A stretch of DNA of 64,000 nt from Roseihalotalea indica (GCF_022458895.1 NZ_JAINFL010000002.1:1054001-1118000), one strand, 5' to 3'. Numbered from the stretch's first letter, positions 7,184-15,933 are shown. Translations and numbers: made by a program. The notes: generated from the sequence alone by a model not told the origin.

Positions 7184-9259
7184 TTATTTTCGGGCCAGAG
7201 CCGGGTCCTCTACGGTTTCGCCCGCAGCAAAGCGCTTTTTGCCAAGCTCCAGAAACTCTACAAAGTTGGGCACGCTCAGGTCGTATGCTTTTGGCTTCGC
7301 CAGTAACTCTCCTTGCTCATTCAGCAGTACATAATACGGTTGAGCATTATTGTTAAACCGGCGTATCTGGAGGTCGGCATTCTGCTTACCAATGGATTTT
7401 TTAACCTTACCGTCATACTCAGAGGTATACCAATCTGATTCGGGCAATTCGGTTTTCTCATCCACATACAAGGCCACTACCACAAAGTCTTTTTTAAGCC
7501 GTTGTAGCACAGCGGGGTCAGACCATACGCGAGCTTCCATCTCCCGGCAGTTAACGCAGCCATGCCCGGTAAAATCAATAAATATGGGTTTGTTCTGAGC
7601 CTGAGCACAAGCCAGGGCCTGATCGTAATCAAAATATCCCTGAATGCCGTGCGGAAAATGCAGTAGCTCACTATGCTTAGGTTCTTCGCAGAGTGCTTCC
7701 TCATTGCTGGTCAATAGGGTACCGCTGTTAGAGACTTGTTGTTGGGCAATAAGCATTGGCATATTAAAATCATGGGTATGCATGGGAGGAAGATAACCGG
7801 CCAATGCTTTTAACGGGGCACCGAATAAGCCCGGAATCAGGTACACCACGAATGCAAAAGTAACCACCGACAGCATTAGCCGAGGAACTGAAACCGATTC
7901 CAATGGACTGTCGTGGGGAAGTCGGATTTTGCCCAGCAAATAAAACCCGATAAGAGCAAAAATTACGATCCACAGTGCCAGGTAAACTTCCCGGTCCAGG
8001 ATATTCCAGTGATATACCTGATCGGCGACACTCAAGAATTTTAATGCCAGTGCCAACTCCAGAAAACCCAGCACCACTTTCACTGAATTCAGCCACCCAC
8101 CCGATTTTGGCAGGCTGCTTAGCCATTGGGGAAAGGCTGCGAACAGCGCAAAAGGAATAGCAAATGCCAGAGAAAAGCCCAACATCCCTACAATAGGCTT
8201 GGCAAACTGCCCGCCCGCGGATTCTACCAGCACGCTACCAACAATAGGTCCGGTACAGGAAAAAGAAACCAGCACCAGCGTAAAGGCCATAAAGAAAATA
8301 CCGTAGTATCCCCCCTTGTCAGCTTCCTGATCTACTTTGTTTACCAGGGAGCTGGGTAGGGTAATTTCAAATAAGCCTAAAAAGGATAAAGCGAAAAAGA
8401 TAAACACAGCAAAGAAGAACAGGTTGGGCAGCCAATGGGTGCTCAGCCAGTTAGCAAAGGTTGGGCCGAAAATGACAGAAACCAGCGTGCCTACAATGGT
8501 ATAGATCGCGATGATGGATAAGCCGTAGATTACCGCTTTTCGGATAGCTCCTCCGCTCTTACTATCGTTAGTAAAAAACGTAACCGTCATCGGAATCATC
8601 GGGAACACGCAGGGAGTGAGTAAGGCAGCTAGCCCTGCTAAAAACGAAATAAAGAAAAAGGTAATTAGCGTATAGGGAGTTGTGGATTCCCGCTGGTTAA
8701 AATCATTAGTTATGGTGGGGGTAGATGTAGAGGTACTTTCATCTGAACCTTCCGTAGGGGAGCTGGCCTTTCCTCCTAAAGGTATGGATAAGGCGAACTC
8801 ATCGTCAAAAGGAATGCAGCGGCCGTCTACATCGGTACATACCTGGTAGCTATAAGATCCGCTGATCTTATTTGGCTTCTCATTCAGCACTTTTACGGTT
8901 TGCCGAAACTCCGCTTTTCCCGTAAAGTACGTATAGGTGCCTTCCCACAACTCATCATACTTCTCTTTGGCGCCGATAGGTTTAATATCGCCTACCAGCT
9001 CGTATCCTTCGGCTGGCTCAAAGGTAAATTCAGTAACCATAGGGCCCAGATCCGGGTCAAAATCCGAAGAATATAAATACCAGTCGGGGTCAATGGTTAC
9101 GGTAAATACCAGGTCAATCTCTTCGCCAACGGCTGCTTTCTCTTCTGACCAGGCAACCTGCCAGGTAGCGGGCTTTAATATCTGCGCTTGCAAGGGCAGT
9201 TTGCCAGCTATGGTAAAAAGAAAAAGGGTAAGGAGGAAAGGTACGTATCGTGTCTGCAT
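7184..9259 (-). CDS. dsbD: Thiol:disulfide interchange protein, DsbD type
   Basis: I chose the start at 9259 (MQTRYVPFLLTLFLF), which gives a proper signal peptide ending at LQAQ; an ATG seven codons upstream is also open. Order of domains: an N-terminal DsbC/D-like periplasmic beta domain (residues ~30-160), a Thr/Ser-rich linker, a polytopic DsbD/CcdA-type membrane core containing LLTPCVFPMIPMTVTFF and the partner motif FSCTGPIVGSVL, and a C-terminal thioredoxin domain with the redox motif GHGCVNCREME. Known family role: passing electrons from cytoplasmic thioredoxin across the membrane to periplasmic reductases and cytochrome c maturation. The DsbD-alpha cysteine pair may correspond to QVCTDVDGRCIP. 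Length and domain set are complete. Confidence 0.93.
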   Translation of the reverse strand: MQTRYVPFLLTLFLFTIAGKLPLQAQILKPATWQVAWSEEKAAVGEEIDLVFTVTIDPDWYLYSSDFDPDLGPMVTEFTFEPAEGYELVGDIKPIGAKEKYDELWEGTYTYFTGKAEFRQTVKVLNEKPNKISGSYSYQVCTDVDGRCIPFDDEFALSIPLGGKASSPTEGSDESTSTSTPTITNDFNQRESTTPYTLITFFFISFLAGLAALLTPCVFPMIPMTVTFFTNDSKSGGAIRKAVIYGLSIIAIYTIVGTLVSVIFGPTFANWLSTHWLPNLFFFAVFIFFALSFLGLFEITLPSSLVNKVDQEADKGGYYGIFFMAFTLVLVSFSCTGPIVGSVLVESAGGQFAKPIVGMLGFSLAFAIPFALFAAFPQWLSSLPKSGGWLNSVKVVLGFLELALALKFLSVADQVYHWNILDREVYLALWIVIFALIGFYLLGKIRLPHDSPLESVSVPRLMLSVVTFAFVVYLIPGLFGAPLKALAGYLPPMHTHDFNMPMLIAQQQVSNSGTLLTSNEEALCEEPKHSELLHFPHGIQGYFDYDQALACAQAQNKPIFIDFTGHGCVNCREMEARVWSDPAVLQRLKKDFVVVALYVDEKTELPESDWYTSEYDGKVKKSIGKQNADLQIRRFNNNAQPYYVLLNEQGELLAKPKAYDLSVPNFVEFLELGKKRFAAGETVEDPALARK

Positions 9260-9453
9260 CGTAAAAATGATTGTCGGCATGCCGGATGGGCAAGATACAA
9301 GCGGTTCGAGAAAAAGAACGATTCTCGCTTATGAAAAGTTGCTTAGAGCTTTCATCAGTGCAGACATACTGCACCGCTGCCCGACGTAGGTGAATAGTGG
9401 GCGAATAATAAAATTGAGATGGATATACAGCTTAAGGCCAGATAGTAAAAAGA

Positions 9454-9684
9454 TCAGGCAAACACTTCTTCCTCCTTAATGCGGCGGTGACGGATTGGAC
9501 CGTCGCCGTCAGGTAACGTCACTCCTGGGGGTAAATCGAGGTCAGGAGTAGGAGTCATAGAAATGCCACCATCATCATCATCATCATCATCGTCACGAAA
9601 GCGAAAATTTCGCTTTTTCATCAGGACAACCATGAAGTATACCATGATCACGTACGCTGCTCCCATAAGTAGCAAGTCAATCAT
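9454..9684 (-). CDS. Small membrane protein with poly-aspartate stretch
   Basis: 76 residues: a single N-terminal transmembrane helix (LLLMGAAYVIMVYFMVVLM), a basic KKRNFRFR patch, then eight consecutive aspartates encoded by a GAT-rich run, and a Pro/Asp/Arg-rich tail. A good ribosome-binding site (GGAGG, about eight bases before ATG) supports translation, which is unusual in this genome. The basic patch predicts that the tail stays in the cytoplasm. No known family recognised. The short trinucleotide run could vary in length. Confidence 0.6.
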   Translation of the reverse strand: MIDLLLMGAAYVIMVYFMVVLMKKRNFRFRDDDDDDDDGGISMTPTPDLDLPPGVTLPDGDGPIRHRRIKEEEVFA

Positions 9685-9879
9685 AGGACGTTCCTCCGAA
9701 AGATTTCAAATTAATATAGTTGTTAAATCTATGAAAAAAACGTGTTAAAAACGTATTAGTTTTAAAAAATAAAAATTTATCAGACATATATACTTTTACT
9801 ATGTAGATACTGAAAGAACCAAAGATTAATTTATAAAATACGCAATTAGTTGCTGAGAAAAAAGCGGGTGCCTTTTTAT

Positions 9880-11148
9880 TTACACTAAAGATTGACGCCG
9901 GGTTTGGGATAACAGCATCAGTGCGGAGAAGGTAGTAAACAAACTTAAGATCAGGTAAGCGAAGATCACGTTGGAATCTACTCCAAAGTAATGCGCCGAA
10001 AACAACATGATAAAAAACACCCGCATGCTAACATTCAGGATGCTAAAAATACTGTTGACTCGCCCAATAACTTCATTCGGAATATACTTAAACAGATAGG
10101 CCAAGCGAAGTACCCGCGTCCCGGCATTGGTAAAGCCTATTAGGGCGCCTACACATAAAAACAGTCCGATCGAGCGGGTAGTGGCACTTAACAGCAGCGC
10201 ACCGGTAGTAATGGCCATCAGGATGATAATAGAGTATATTGTATCTACCTTGCGAAACAGTCGGCTTACCCCAATGCCTGCTGAGAGTGCGCCCAGCCCA
10301 TACAGCACTTCTACCCCGCCAAACACATGGCCCCCAGCCTTTAGGTGCTGAGTTATATACAGCGGCATTAGCGCGTGCAGTTGCACCAGCATGATCACAA
10401 AGATGCTATGGGAGAAAAAGCCAAACCGGAAAACAGTCGGGTGTTGCTTTAGGTAACGAAATCCTGATTTCAGACGCTTCAGAAAAGCTCCGCGTTCAAT
10501 GGTATCCGCATGGCGGGGAACGTAGTGGATCAGGCCAATCAGAATAATAGAAATGATATAGGTGATGCCATCCATCATAAAAATCTCGTGCATACTCCAC
10601 GCTTCAATGGTCAGCGAGAAAGACACCGTTTGCCCAGCCAGCGAAAAGGAGGGCGACCACGACAACCCTTCCAGCAATAAGGCCGCAAAGGCTCCGGCCA
10701 GCACATTGGTAGACTGACCGACAATCTCTATAGACGAGGTGACTTTGGTGTATTCACTTTCCGAACTAACTTCGTGGGCAAAAGCGTATAAATTGGGGTA
10801 GTGCAGGTAAAAGCCGAAGACGGTTGTGGCAAACACCATAATGATCAACAGCGACGATAGGCCGCCGTTAAAGAATCCGTAGCCCGCAACCAGGATCAAA
10901 ATAGCTCCTTCTACCGTATTGGTAAGCAGGAATACTTGCTTCCGGTTAAAGCGGTCAACAATGGTGCCGGCAGTCAGCCCCCAAAGCAGCGTCATAAAGG
11001 TGATGATGCCGTAGGTAAGATTGAATTGAGACGAGAGCCCTTGTTGTGCAAAATACCAGGGCACCGCCAGCATAGTAATACCCTGAGCAAAGCCGGAAAT
11101 GCCATTCGCAGTAAACAGCAGCAACAGCGTATGTTGATGTGAGCGCAA
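9880..11148 (-). CDS. MFS transporter
   Basis: 422 residues with about 12 predicted transmembrane helices. The loop after helix 2 reads GTIVDRFNRKQVFL, the major-facilitator motif A, and the later loop GVSRLFRKVDT is its weaker second-half counterpart. Overall arrangement resembles the DHA3/EntS-like drug or siderophore exporters. No ATG exists at the N-terminus; TTG at 11148 (MRSHQHTLLLLFTANG) is the likely start. The gene is divergent from recX. Substrate cannot be predicted. Confidence 0.85.
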   Translation of the reverse strand: MRSHQHTLLLLFTANGISGFAQGITMLAVPWYFAQQGLSSQFNLTYGIITFMTLLWGLTAGTIVDRFNRKQVFLLTNTVEGAILILVAGYGFFNGGLSSLLIIMVFATTVFGFYLHYPNLYAFAHEVSSESEYTKVTSSIEIVGQSTNVLAGAFAALLLEGLSWSPSFSLAGQTVSFSLTIEAWSMHEIFMMDGITYIISIILIGLIHYVPRHADTIERGAFLKRLKSGFRYLKQHPTVFRFGFFSHSIFVIMLVQLHALMPLYITQHLKAGGHVFGGVEVLYGLGALSAGIGVSRLFRKVDTIYSIIILMAITTGALLLSATTRSIGLFLCVGALIGFTNAGTRVLRLAYLFKYIPNEVIGRVNSIFSILNVSMRVFFIMLFSAHYFGVDSNVIFAYLILSLFTTFSALMLLSQTRRQSLV

Positions 11149-11306
11149 AAGCGGTAAAATTAAAAAGTGACTTTCATGACAACGACCGGAGGTGGGAAGA
11201 AGTTATGACGGAAGTGAGGAGGCGGGGACTTGCAGATCGGAGATGGAAGCGGGAAGCTGTGGGCAGTTGGTAGGAGATAAATTATAGGCGGGAAATTTTC
11301 TTCTTT

Positions 11307-11336
11307 TTGGAACGATTAAGCGCTGGTGCTATTTTG
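11307..11336 (+). promoter_or_regulatory. Possible recX promoter
   Basis: A TTG at 11307-11309 is followed 20 bases later by TATTTTG (11330-11336), close to the Bacteroidota TTTG-N19-TAnnTTTG promoter. If used, transcription would start just inside the heptamer array. Confidence 0.35.
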
Positions 11337-11337
11337 T

Positions 11338-11447
11338 AATCAACAATCAACAATCAACAATCAACAATCAACAATCAACAATCAACAATCAACAATCAAC
11401 AATCAACAATCAACAATCAACAATCAACAATCAACAATCAACAATCA
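11338..11447. repeat. Heptanucleotide tandem repeat (AATCAAC)x15 before recX
   Basis: Fifteen perfect AATCAAC units (11338-11442) plus a five-base partial unit end eight bases before the recX start codon. Three units make 21 nt, so the array is an open frame in phase with recX and would read as a repeated NNQQSTI peptide if translated from an upstream ATG at 11326. The array is more simply read as the 5' leader of recX. Confidence 0.95.
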
Positions 11448-11454
11448 GCCCAAC

Positions 11455-11931
11455 ATGCCCAATAATAAAATTACAACGCTAAAACAGCAGTCCAAGGTGA
11501 AAGCGGCGAAGTACTGTGCCTACCAGGAGCGGACCCAGCAGGAAGTGCGGGATAAACTGTATAGCTACGGACTGTATTCTGATGCAGTGGAGGAGGTCTT
11601 GACTGAGCTAATTAGCGAAGGGTTTGTCAACGAAGAACGCTTTGCCCAGGCTTTTGCTCGAGGAAAGTTCCGCAATAACAAGTGGGGACGTATCAAGATT
11701 GAAATGGGGCTGCGTCAGAAAGGCTTATCGGACTATTGCATTCGCAGCGGAATGAAGGAAATCAGTGAAGAGGCCTACCAGGAAACGTTGCAATCCCTGA
11801 TTCAGAAGAAATGGGAATCGCTGGATGGCGAAGAACCCTATGCCCGAAAACACAAAACAGCTCGCTATGCCTTGGGCAAAGGGTTTGAGTCAGATGTGGT
11901 ATGGAAAATTCTGGGCGACTACACCGTGTGA
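11455..11931 (+). CDS. recX: Regulatory protein RecX
   Basis: Start chosen at ATG 11455 (MPNNKITTLKQQ), giving 158 residues, the usual RecX length; a longer frame from 11326 would merely translate the heptamer array. The protein shows the three-helix RecX repeats: YCAYQERTQQEVRDKLYSYG, then LISEGFVNEERFAQAFARGK with FRNNKWGRIKIEMGLRQKGL, and a final repeat with ARKHKTARYALGKGFESDVV. RecX binds RecA filaments and limits recombination and the SOS response. The 3' end overlaps the convergent comB by 13 bp. Expression could be affected by repeat copy number in its leader. Confidence 0.92.
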   Translation: MPNNKITTLKQQSKVKAAKYCAYQERTQQEVRDKLYSYGLYSDAVEEVLTELISEGFVNEERFAQAFARGKFRNNKWGRIKIEMGLRQKGLSDYCIRSGMKEISEEAYQETLQSLIQKKWESLDGEEPYARKHKTARYALGKGFESDVVWKILGDYTV

Positions 11932-12629
11932 GCCACCAGGTGCTCGCTTTCCAGCACGGGCACTACATCGTATTCATCTATTTGCAGACAATACCGCATA
12001 TCTTTATCGGCCGAAAGATCTTTGAGGCGCTGAGCATGAGAAGCCTGGGAAACCACCTCCAGCAGATTGTCCTTAGAGGACTCGTACAGCAATTGGGCGG
12101 TCAGGGAAGAGTCACCCTGAATCTCGTGGGTTTCTTTAAGGGCAGAAACTAATGCGCCGGCAAAGAGCGTGTCTTCCAGGTTGATGTAGCCTTTCCATCC
12201 GGCACACATAACAAGCACGGGTTCATCCAGTTTTTGCAGATATTTCACAACCGCGCTCATGTTTAAAAAGGTGCCAATCAGTAATTTTCGGGCGTCTTTG
12301 GCTCGTTCAATAGCCAGCGTTCCGTTAGTGGTAGTCATCGCCAGTGATTTTCCCTCCAGGCTCTTGTCCATCACATCGTAGGGAGAGTTGCCGAAGTTAA
12401 AACCTTCTACCTTGGCACCATCGCGCTCACCGGCGGATAGATACCCCAGGCGCTGCAAAGCCAGGCAGCCTTCTACATAAGCGACTGGCATCAGGCGTTC
12501 CAGTCCGTGGGCAAAGGCCGTAACCATGGTCGAGGAGGCGCGAAGCACGTCTACCACGACCACTACTTTCTCGGCTACCGAATGCTGCTTCAGCAGTTCG
12601 GGAGTTAAGCATACTTCTATTGTGTTCAT
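11919..12629 (-). CDS. comB: 2-phosphosulfolactate phosphatase family protein
   Basis: 236 residues matching the ComB family: VVVVVDVLRASSTMVTAFAH near the N-terminus, then GERDGAKVEGFNFGNSP and the signature MTTTNGTLAIERAKDA, with LEDTLFAGALVSAL in the second half. The characterised reaction is Mg-dependent hydrolysis of 2-phosphosulfolactate to sulfolactate in coenzyme M synthesis. Bacteroidota do not make methane, so here it more likely serves sulfonate metabolism, perhaps linked to sulfonolipids, which gliding Cytophagales contain; that is inference. It follows gcvT by one base on the same strand and overlaps recX tail to tail. Confidence 0.88.
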   Translation of the reverse strand: MNTIEVCLTPELLKQHSVAEKVVVVVDVLRASSTMVTAFAHGLERLMPVAYVEGCLALQRLGYLSAGERDGAKVEGFNFGNSPYDVMDKSLEGKSLAMTTTNGTLAIERAKDARKLLIGTFLNMSAVVKYLQKLDEPVLVMCAGWKGYINLEDTLFAGALVSALKETHEIQGDSSLTAQLLYESSKDNLLEVVSQASHAQRLKDLSADKDMRYCLQIDEYDVVPVLESEHLVAHTV

Positions 12630-12630
12630 A

Positions 12631-13734
12631 TTATTTAGTCGTTGGAGTTACGAAAGGTGGTTTCATGATTTCGGCTTTCAGGCGGCGGTTGCGCACCCCT
12701 ACGTAGATGTTGCTGCCCGGCTGAGCGTAGTCTTTGGCCACATAGCCCAGTCCAATGCCCTTCTGAAGTGAAGGCGACTGCGACCCAGAAGTAACCCGAC
12801 CAATCTTCTCATCCTGCTCGTTAAACAGTTCGTAGCCCGCCCGCGGAATGCCCCGGTCTACCATCACCAGCCCCACCAGCTTATTTTCACCGCCAGACTC
12901 TTTCTGTCCCTGTAAAAAGACCGAGTTGGTAAATTCTTTGTTAAACTTGGTAACCCAGCCCAAGCCAGCCTCAATAGGGCAGGTCTGTTCGTCAATATCA
13001 TTACCATAGAGGCAGTAGCCCATCTCCAGCCGCAGGGTATCCCGGGCACCTAAACCAATGGGTTTGATTTCGTGCACCTTACCGGCTTCAAAGATAGCTT
13101 TCCAGAGGGCTTCAGCATGCTCATTGGCCACGTATAACTCAAATCCCCCGGCTCCGGTGTAGCCCGTTGCCGAGATTATGACATCATCAATGTTAGCCAT
13201 ACGCCCTTGCTGGAAGGTGTAGAACTTCATCGCCGAGAGGTCGATGTCGGTCAGAGATTGCAGCGTTTCGGCGGCTTTAGGACCTTGCACCGCGAAGAGC
13301 GAAATGCGATCCGAAGCGTTCTCCATCTCTACGTTATCGGTATTATACTGCTGTATCCAGTTCCAGTCTTTCTCAATGTTCGATGCGTTAACGACCAGCA
13401 TGTACTCTTCCTCACTCAGGTGGTACACGAGCAGGTCGTCTACCACGCCACCACTTTCGTTGGGCAGGTAGCTGTATTGCGCTTTCCCATCTACCAGCTT
13501 ACTGACATCGTTGCTGGTTACGCGCTGGATGAGCCCCAGGGCTTTAGGGCCGCGCACAAAAAATTCGCCCATGTGCGATACGTCAAATACCCCCACACTT
13601 TGGCGAACGGTCAGGTGCTCTTCAATATCGGAGCTGTAGCGCAGCGGCATCAGGTAGCCGGCAAAGGGCACCATTTTAGCCCCTAGCTGCTGGTGTACGT
13701 TGTGCAGGGCAACTTTTTTCAGATCTTCTTCCAT
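12631..13734 (-). CDS. gcvT: Glycine cleavage system T protein (aminomethyltransferase)
   Basis: Start at ATG 13734 (MEEDLKKVALHNVHQQLGAK); the longer open frame lacks conserved sequence. 367 residues, normal for GcvT. Recognisable are FAGYLMPLRYSSDIEEHLTV, VGVFDVSHMGEF, the folate-binding region around SATGYTGAGGFELYV and the C-terminal VTSGSQSPSLQKGIGLGYV. It transfers the methylene group from aminomethyl-lipoyl GcvH to tetrahydrofolate. Other gcv genes are not nearby, which is normal in Bacteroidota. No glycine riboswitch is evident in the 170-bp leader region. Confidence 0.95.
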   Translation of the reverse strand: MEEDLKKVALHNVHQQLGAKMVPFAGYLMPLRYSSDIEEHLTVRQSVGVFDVSHMGEFFVRGPKALGLIQRVTSNDVSKLVDGKAQYSYLPNESGGVVDDLLVYHLSEEEYMLVVNASNIEKDWNWIQQYNTDNVEMENASDRISLFAVQGPKAAETLQSLTDIDLSAMKFYTFQQGRMANIDDVIISATGYTGAGGFELYVANEHAEALWKAIFEAGKVHEIKPIGLGARDTLRLEMGYCLYGNDIDEQTCPIEAGLGWVTKFNKEFTNSVFLQGQKESGGENKLVGLVMVDRGIPRAGYELFNEQDEKIGRVTSGSQSPSLQKGIGLGYVAKDYAQPGSNIYVGVRNRRLKAEIMKPPFVTPTTK

Positions 13735-13904
13735 ACATAAAAATTGAACGTGAGAATAATAGAAGAAACCTACGGTAGGCTCTATATCATCCCTGAGTTT
13801 TAGGTGGGTAAAGGTAATTAGAAACAAGGAAAAGAAACAATTTAGGAAACCTCGCTTCTAAAACAAGACTGGAAGATAATGAGTAGCGGGCAAAAAGAGA
13901 AGTT

Positions 13905-14660
13905 TTACAAAGCAATACCGAAACGATCGTATAATTTTTTTGCAAAGCCAGCCTGATCAGCAATAGGGTATTCTGTTTTTTCGGCCTGAATAGTTTCAAT
14001 GAAAGCTTTATCCGTCAGGGTAATTCGTCCGGTGGGTGTCATCAGGGAGCAGAGCCTGCCCTGGGTGAAAGGAGATTGAGAGGAGGTTTGGTGATACGCG
14101 CACATCTGGGCAAAGTCCGCCAGCGCATGGGGCTGAGGGCGGAACTTATACATTTTGATGTATTCCTGATGATCCGCCGACCGCTCAAGCAACGTTTCTT
14201 CTTCGTTCAGGGCGGTTAGCCGGTAATAGGTGCCATCCTGCCGCTGGGGGGCTGGCGTATTTAGCCGGAGTGGTTCCGGAAAGTTAGTGCCAAAGCCCAC
14301 ATCCACCAGCCAGTCGTCTTCCAGATGGGCGATGATGGCCACATGGCCAAAATAGGGAGCATACTGGTTGTGAGGATGCGAGAAAACACTACAACTGATA
14401 AAGTGCGTAGAAAACCCCAGCGCGGTGAGCAGCTCATTAAACAGACCGTTGACCTCAAAACAAAACCCGCCCCGCCGCCGGGTGATAATCTTATCGTAAA
14501 AACGGGCCGTATCAATGCGGATTTCCTCGTTGCGATGAATATCCAGGTTCTCAAAGGGCACCTGCAACAGATGCGCCCGTTGCAGTGCCTTCAATGTAGA
14601 AAGGGTAGGTTCTAGCGAACCGGTATACCCGATACGGTCCAGATAAGCCTCCGTATTCAT
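13905..14660 (-). CDS. Arylamine N-acetyltransferase
   Basis: 251 residues with the full NAT catalytic triad: Cys67 in RRRGGFCFEVNGLF, His106 in YFGHVAII and Asp120 in WLVDVGFG. The N-terminus (YLDRIGYTG ... LLQVPFENLDIH) is also typical. NATs use acetyl-CoA (some use malonyl- or propionyl-CoA) to acylate arylamines and hydrazines. It lies seven bases downstream of msrB on the same strand, so the two are probably one operon. Confidence 0.93.
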   Translation of the reverse strand: MNTEAYLDRIGYTGSLEPTLSTLKALQRAHLLQVPFENLDIHRNEEIRIDTARFYDKIITRRRGGFCFEVNGLFNELLTALGFSTHFISCSVFSHPHNQYAPYFGHVAIIAHLEDDWLVDVGFGTNFPEPLRLNTPAPQRQDGTYYRLTALNEEETLLERSADHQEYIKMYKFRPQPHALADFAQMCAYHQTSSQSPFTQGRLCSLMTPTGRITLTDKAFIETIQAEKTEYPIADQAGFAKKLYDRFGIAL

Positions 14661-14667
14661 TCAGTGC

Positions 14668-15129
14668 TTATTTTGCCGCTGGCTCGTTTTCTTCTATCAG
14701 TTTAATAGATTCGGAATTAATACAGAACCGCAACCCGCTGGGAGCTGGCCCGTCGGGGAAAACGTGGCCCAGGTGACCGTCGCATACGTTGCACATCACC
14801 TCTACCCGCACCATGCCGTAAGAGGTATCCTTCTCATACTTAATCACATTGTCTTTGATCGGCTCGGTAAAGCTCGGCCAGCCACTGCCCGATTCAAACT
14901 TAAGCTCCGAATCAAACAGCAGCGTATCGCAGCAGATGCAGGCGTATTTACCCGGCTCGTGCGCATGACACAACGCTCCTGAAAAGGCAGGCTCGGTACC
15001 CTTCTTCCGCGCAATCTGGTACTGCGCTGGCGTAAGTTGCTCTTTCCATTCCGCATCGCTCTTCTCTACCCGACGAGGCGGCTCCGGACTTCCCTGATTA
15101 GCATATTTTATAACATCGTTCCAGTTCAT
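14668..15129 (-). CDS. msrB: Peptide-methionine (R)-S-oxide reductase
   Basis: Start chosen at ATG 15129 (MNWNDVIKYANQGSPEP), giving 153 residues. Zinc-binding cysteines Cys64/Cys67 (CICC) and Cys113/Cys116 (CNVC) are present. The catalytic cysteine is Cys136 in LRFCINSESI, and SGSGWPSF, GHLGHVFPDGP complete the MsrB signature. Cys54 is a possible resolving cysteine. It repairs methionine-R-sulfoxide in proteins. First gene of a likely msrB-NAT operon; the accessory island begins about 120 bp upstream of its start. Confidence 0.96.
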   Translation of the reverse strand: MNWNDVIKYANQGSPEPPRRVEKSDAEWKEQLTPAQYQIARKKGTEPAFSGALCHAHEPGKYACICCDTLLFDSELKFESGSGWPSFTEPIKDNVIKYEKDTSYGMVRVEVMCNVCDGHLGHVFPDGPAPSGLRFCINSESIKLIEENEPAAK

Positions 15130-15250
15130 ATTTCTAAGGTTAGAATGAATTATTGAGTGAGTGAATGATGGAATCAATCCGTATTCAGTGGAGTAACGAT
15201 TTGAAGTGAAGGTTGGTTTGTATACGAGTGCAGTGTTTAGAAAAGAGCTT

Positions 15251-15380
15251 GTCTAACGACCGATGCGAATAGCTGACCCGATCTTGTTAGCATTTATATT
15301 TCAAATTATCTATTTCCGTGCTTAGAGAAATACACTTCCAAGTACTTTTAAACAGGGCTAGCTATTGCATTTTGTTACCA
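15251..15380 (-). other. attC-like site 1 (after hypothetical gene 15392)
   Basis: Read on the minus strand, GTAAC at the left end and GTTAGAC (fits GTTRRRY) at the right end bound an imperfect inverted repeat. The inner arms are ATGCAATAGCT and AGCTATTCGCAT, which pair perfectly except for one unpaired G, the kind of extrahelical base seen in attC sites. The L'/R' half is a near copy of that at 21220. Confidence 0.6.
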
Positions 15381-15391
15381 GCTTTTTTTTC

Positions 15392-15916
15392 TCATTGAAA
15401 GCTACGTTCATACCTCTTCATAAGCTTGAATAAATAATGGCGGCTTTTTTGGTCCATTCCCTTTTTGTCAATTATTTCCTTAATAAGTAGACATAGTTCC
15501 TGATCTAAATCTTCTTGTCTTAACCAATCCAATGCTCTATCTGCCCAAAAGCCACCAAATCCAAAGTCTTGAAATGCAAATTTGATTAGATCTACAAACG
15601 GAAAGATATCAATTGAATAATTCCCTGACGTATATTTATCTAATCCTTCTTTTACTAATTTTTCAAGCTCATCTCTGTCTTTATGTAAAGCTGTTATTAT
15701 CCCCAGATATTCTCTTTTATTCCTACTTACGGTTATCATCTCATCTTTATCCCTTATTATGAGATTCATCCAATATCCTTCTGATGTGAGTCCAAAAATT
15801 CGTTTGTAATCCTTATCAAATTCGATGGTGAAAATGGGTAACCATATTATATTTTTTGAATCCAAATCTTCGGAAACAATCCAATCAACAGAATCATGTT
15901 TTACTATGCTAGTCAA
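15392..15916 (-). CDS. Hypothetical protein (cassette gene)
   Basis: 174 residues, no signal peptide or membrane helix, no family recognised. The N-terminal half looks like a beta-rich sensing or ligand domain (IIWLPIFTIEFDKDYKRIFG, SEGYWMNLIIRDKDEMITVS), the C-terminal half is helical and acidic-basic mixed (ALDWLRQEDLDQELCLLIKE). It may be an immunity- or DUF-type cytosolic protein, but nothing decides. Markedly AT-rich compared with msrB next door. It is the last cassette of the array in the direction of transcription. Confidence 0.6.
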   Translation of the reverse strand: MTSIVKHDSVDWIVSEDLDSKNIIWLPIFTIEFDKDYKRIFGLTSEGYWMNLIIRDKDEMITVSRNKREYLGIITALHKDRDELEKLVKEGLDKYTSGNYSIDIFPFVDLIKFAFQDFGFGGFWADRALDWLRQEDLDQELCLLIKEIIDKKGMDQKSRHYLFKLMKRYERSFQ

Positions 15917-15933
15917 TTTATATTTTTAAATTG

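Noticed and set aside
11338..11447. CRISPR array
   Set aside because: Units of seven bases with no spacers; no cas genes in the window.
11326..11454. 43-codon N-terminal extension of recX translated from the heptamer array
   Set aside because: It is only the repeat read in frame; RecX homology begins at ATG 11455 and the normal length is obtained from there.
12631..13904. Glycine riboswitch in front of gcvT
   Set aside because: The leader is short and lacks the tandem conserved cores expected of that class.
13787..13999. 70-codon minus-strand frame upstream of gcvT
   Set aside because: Overlaps the end of the N-acetyltransferase gene in another frame and lacks domain or start evidence.
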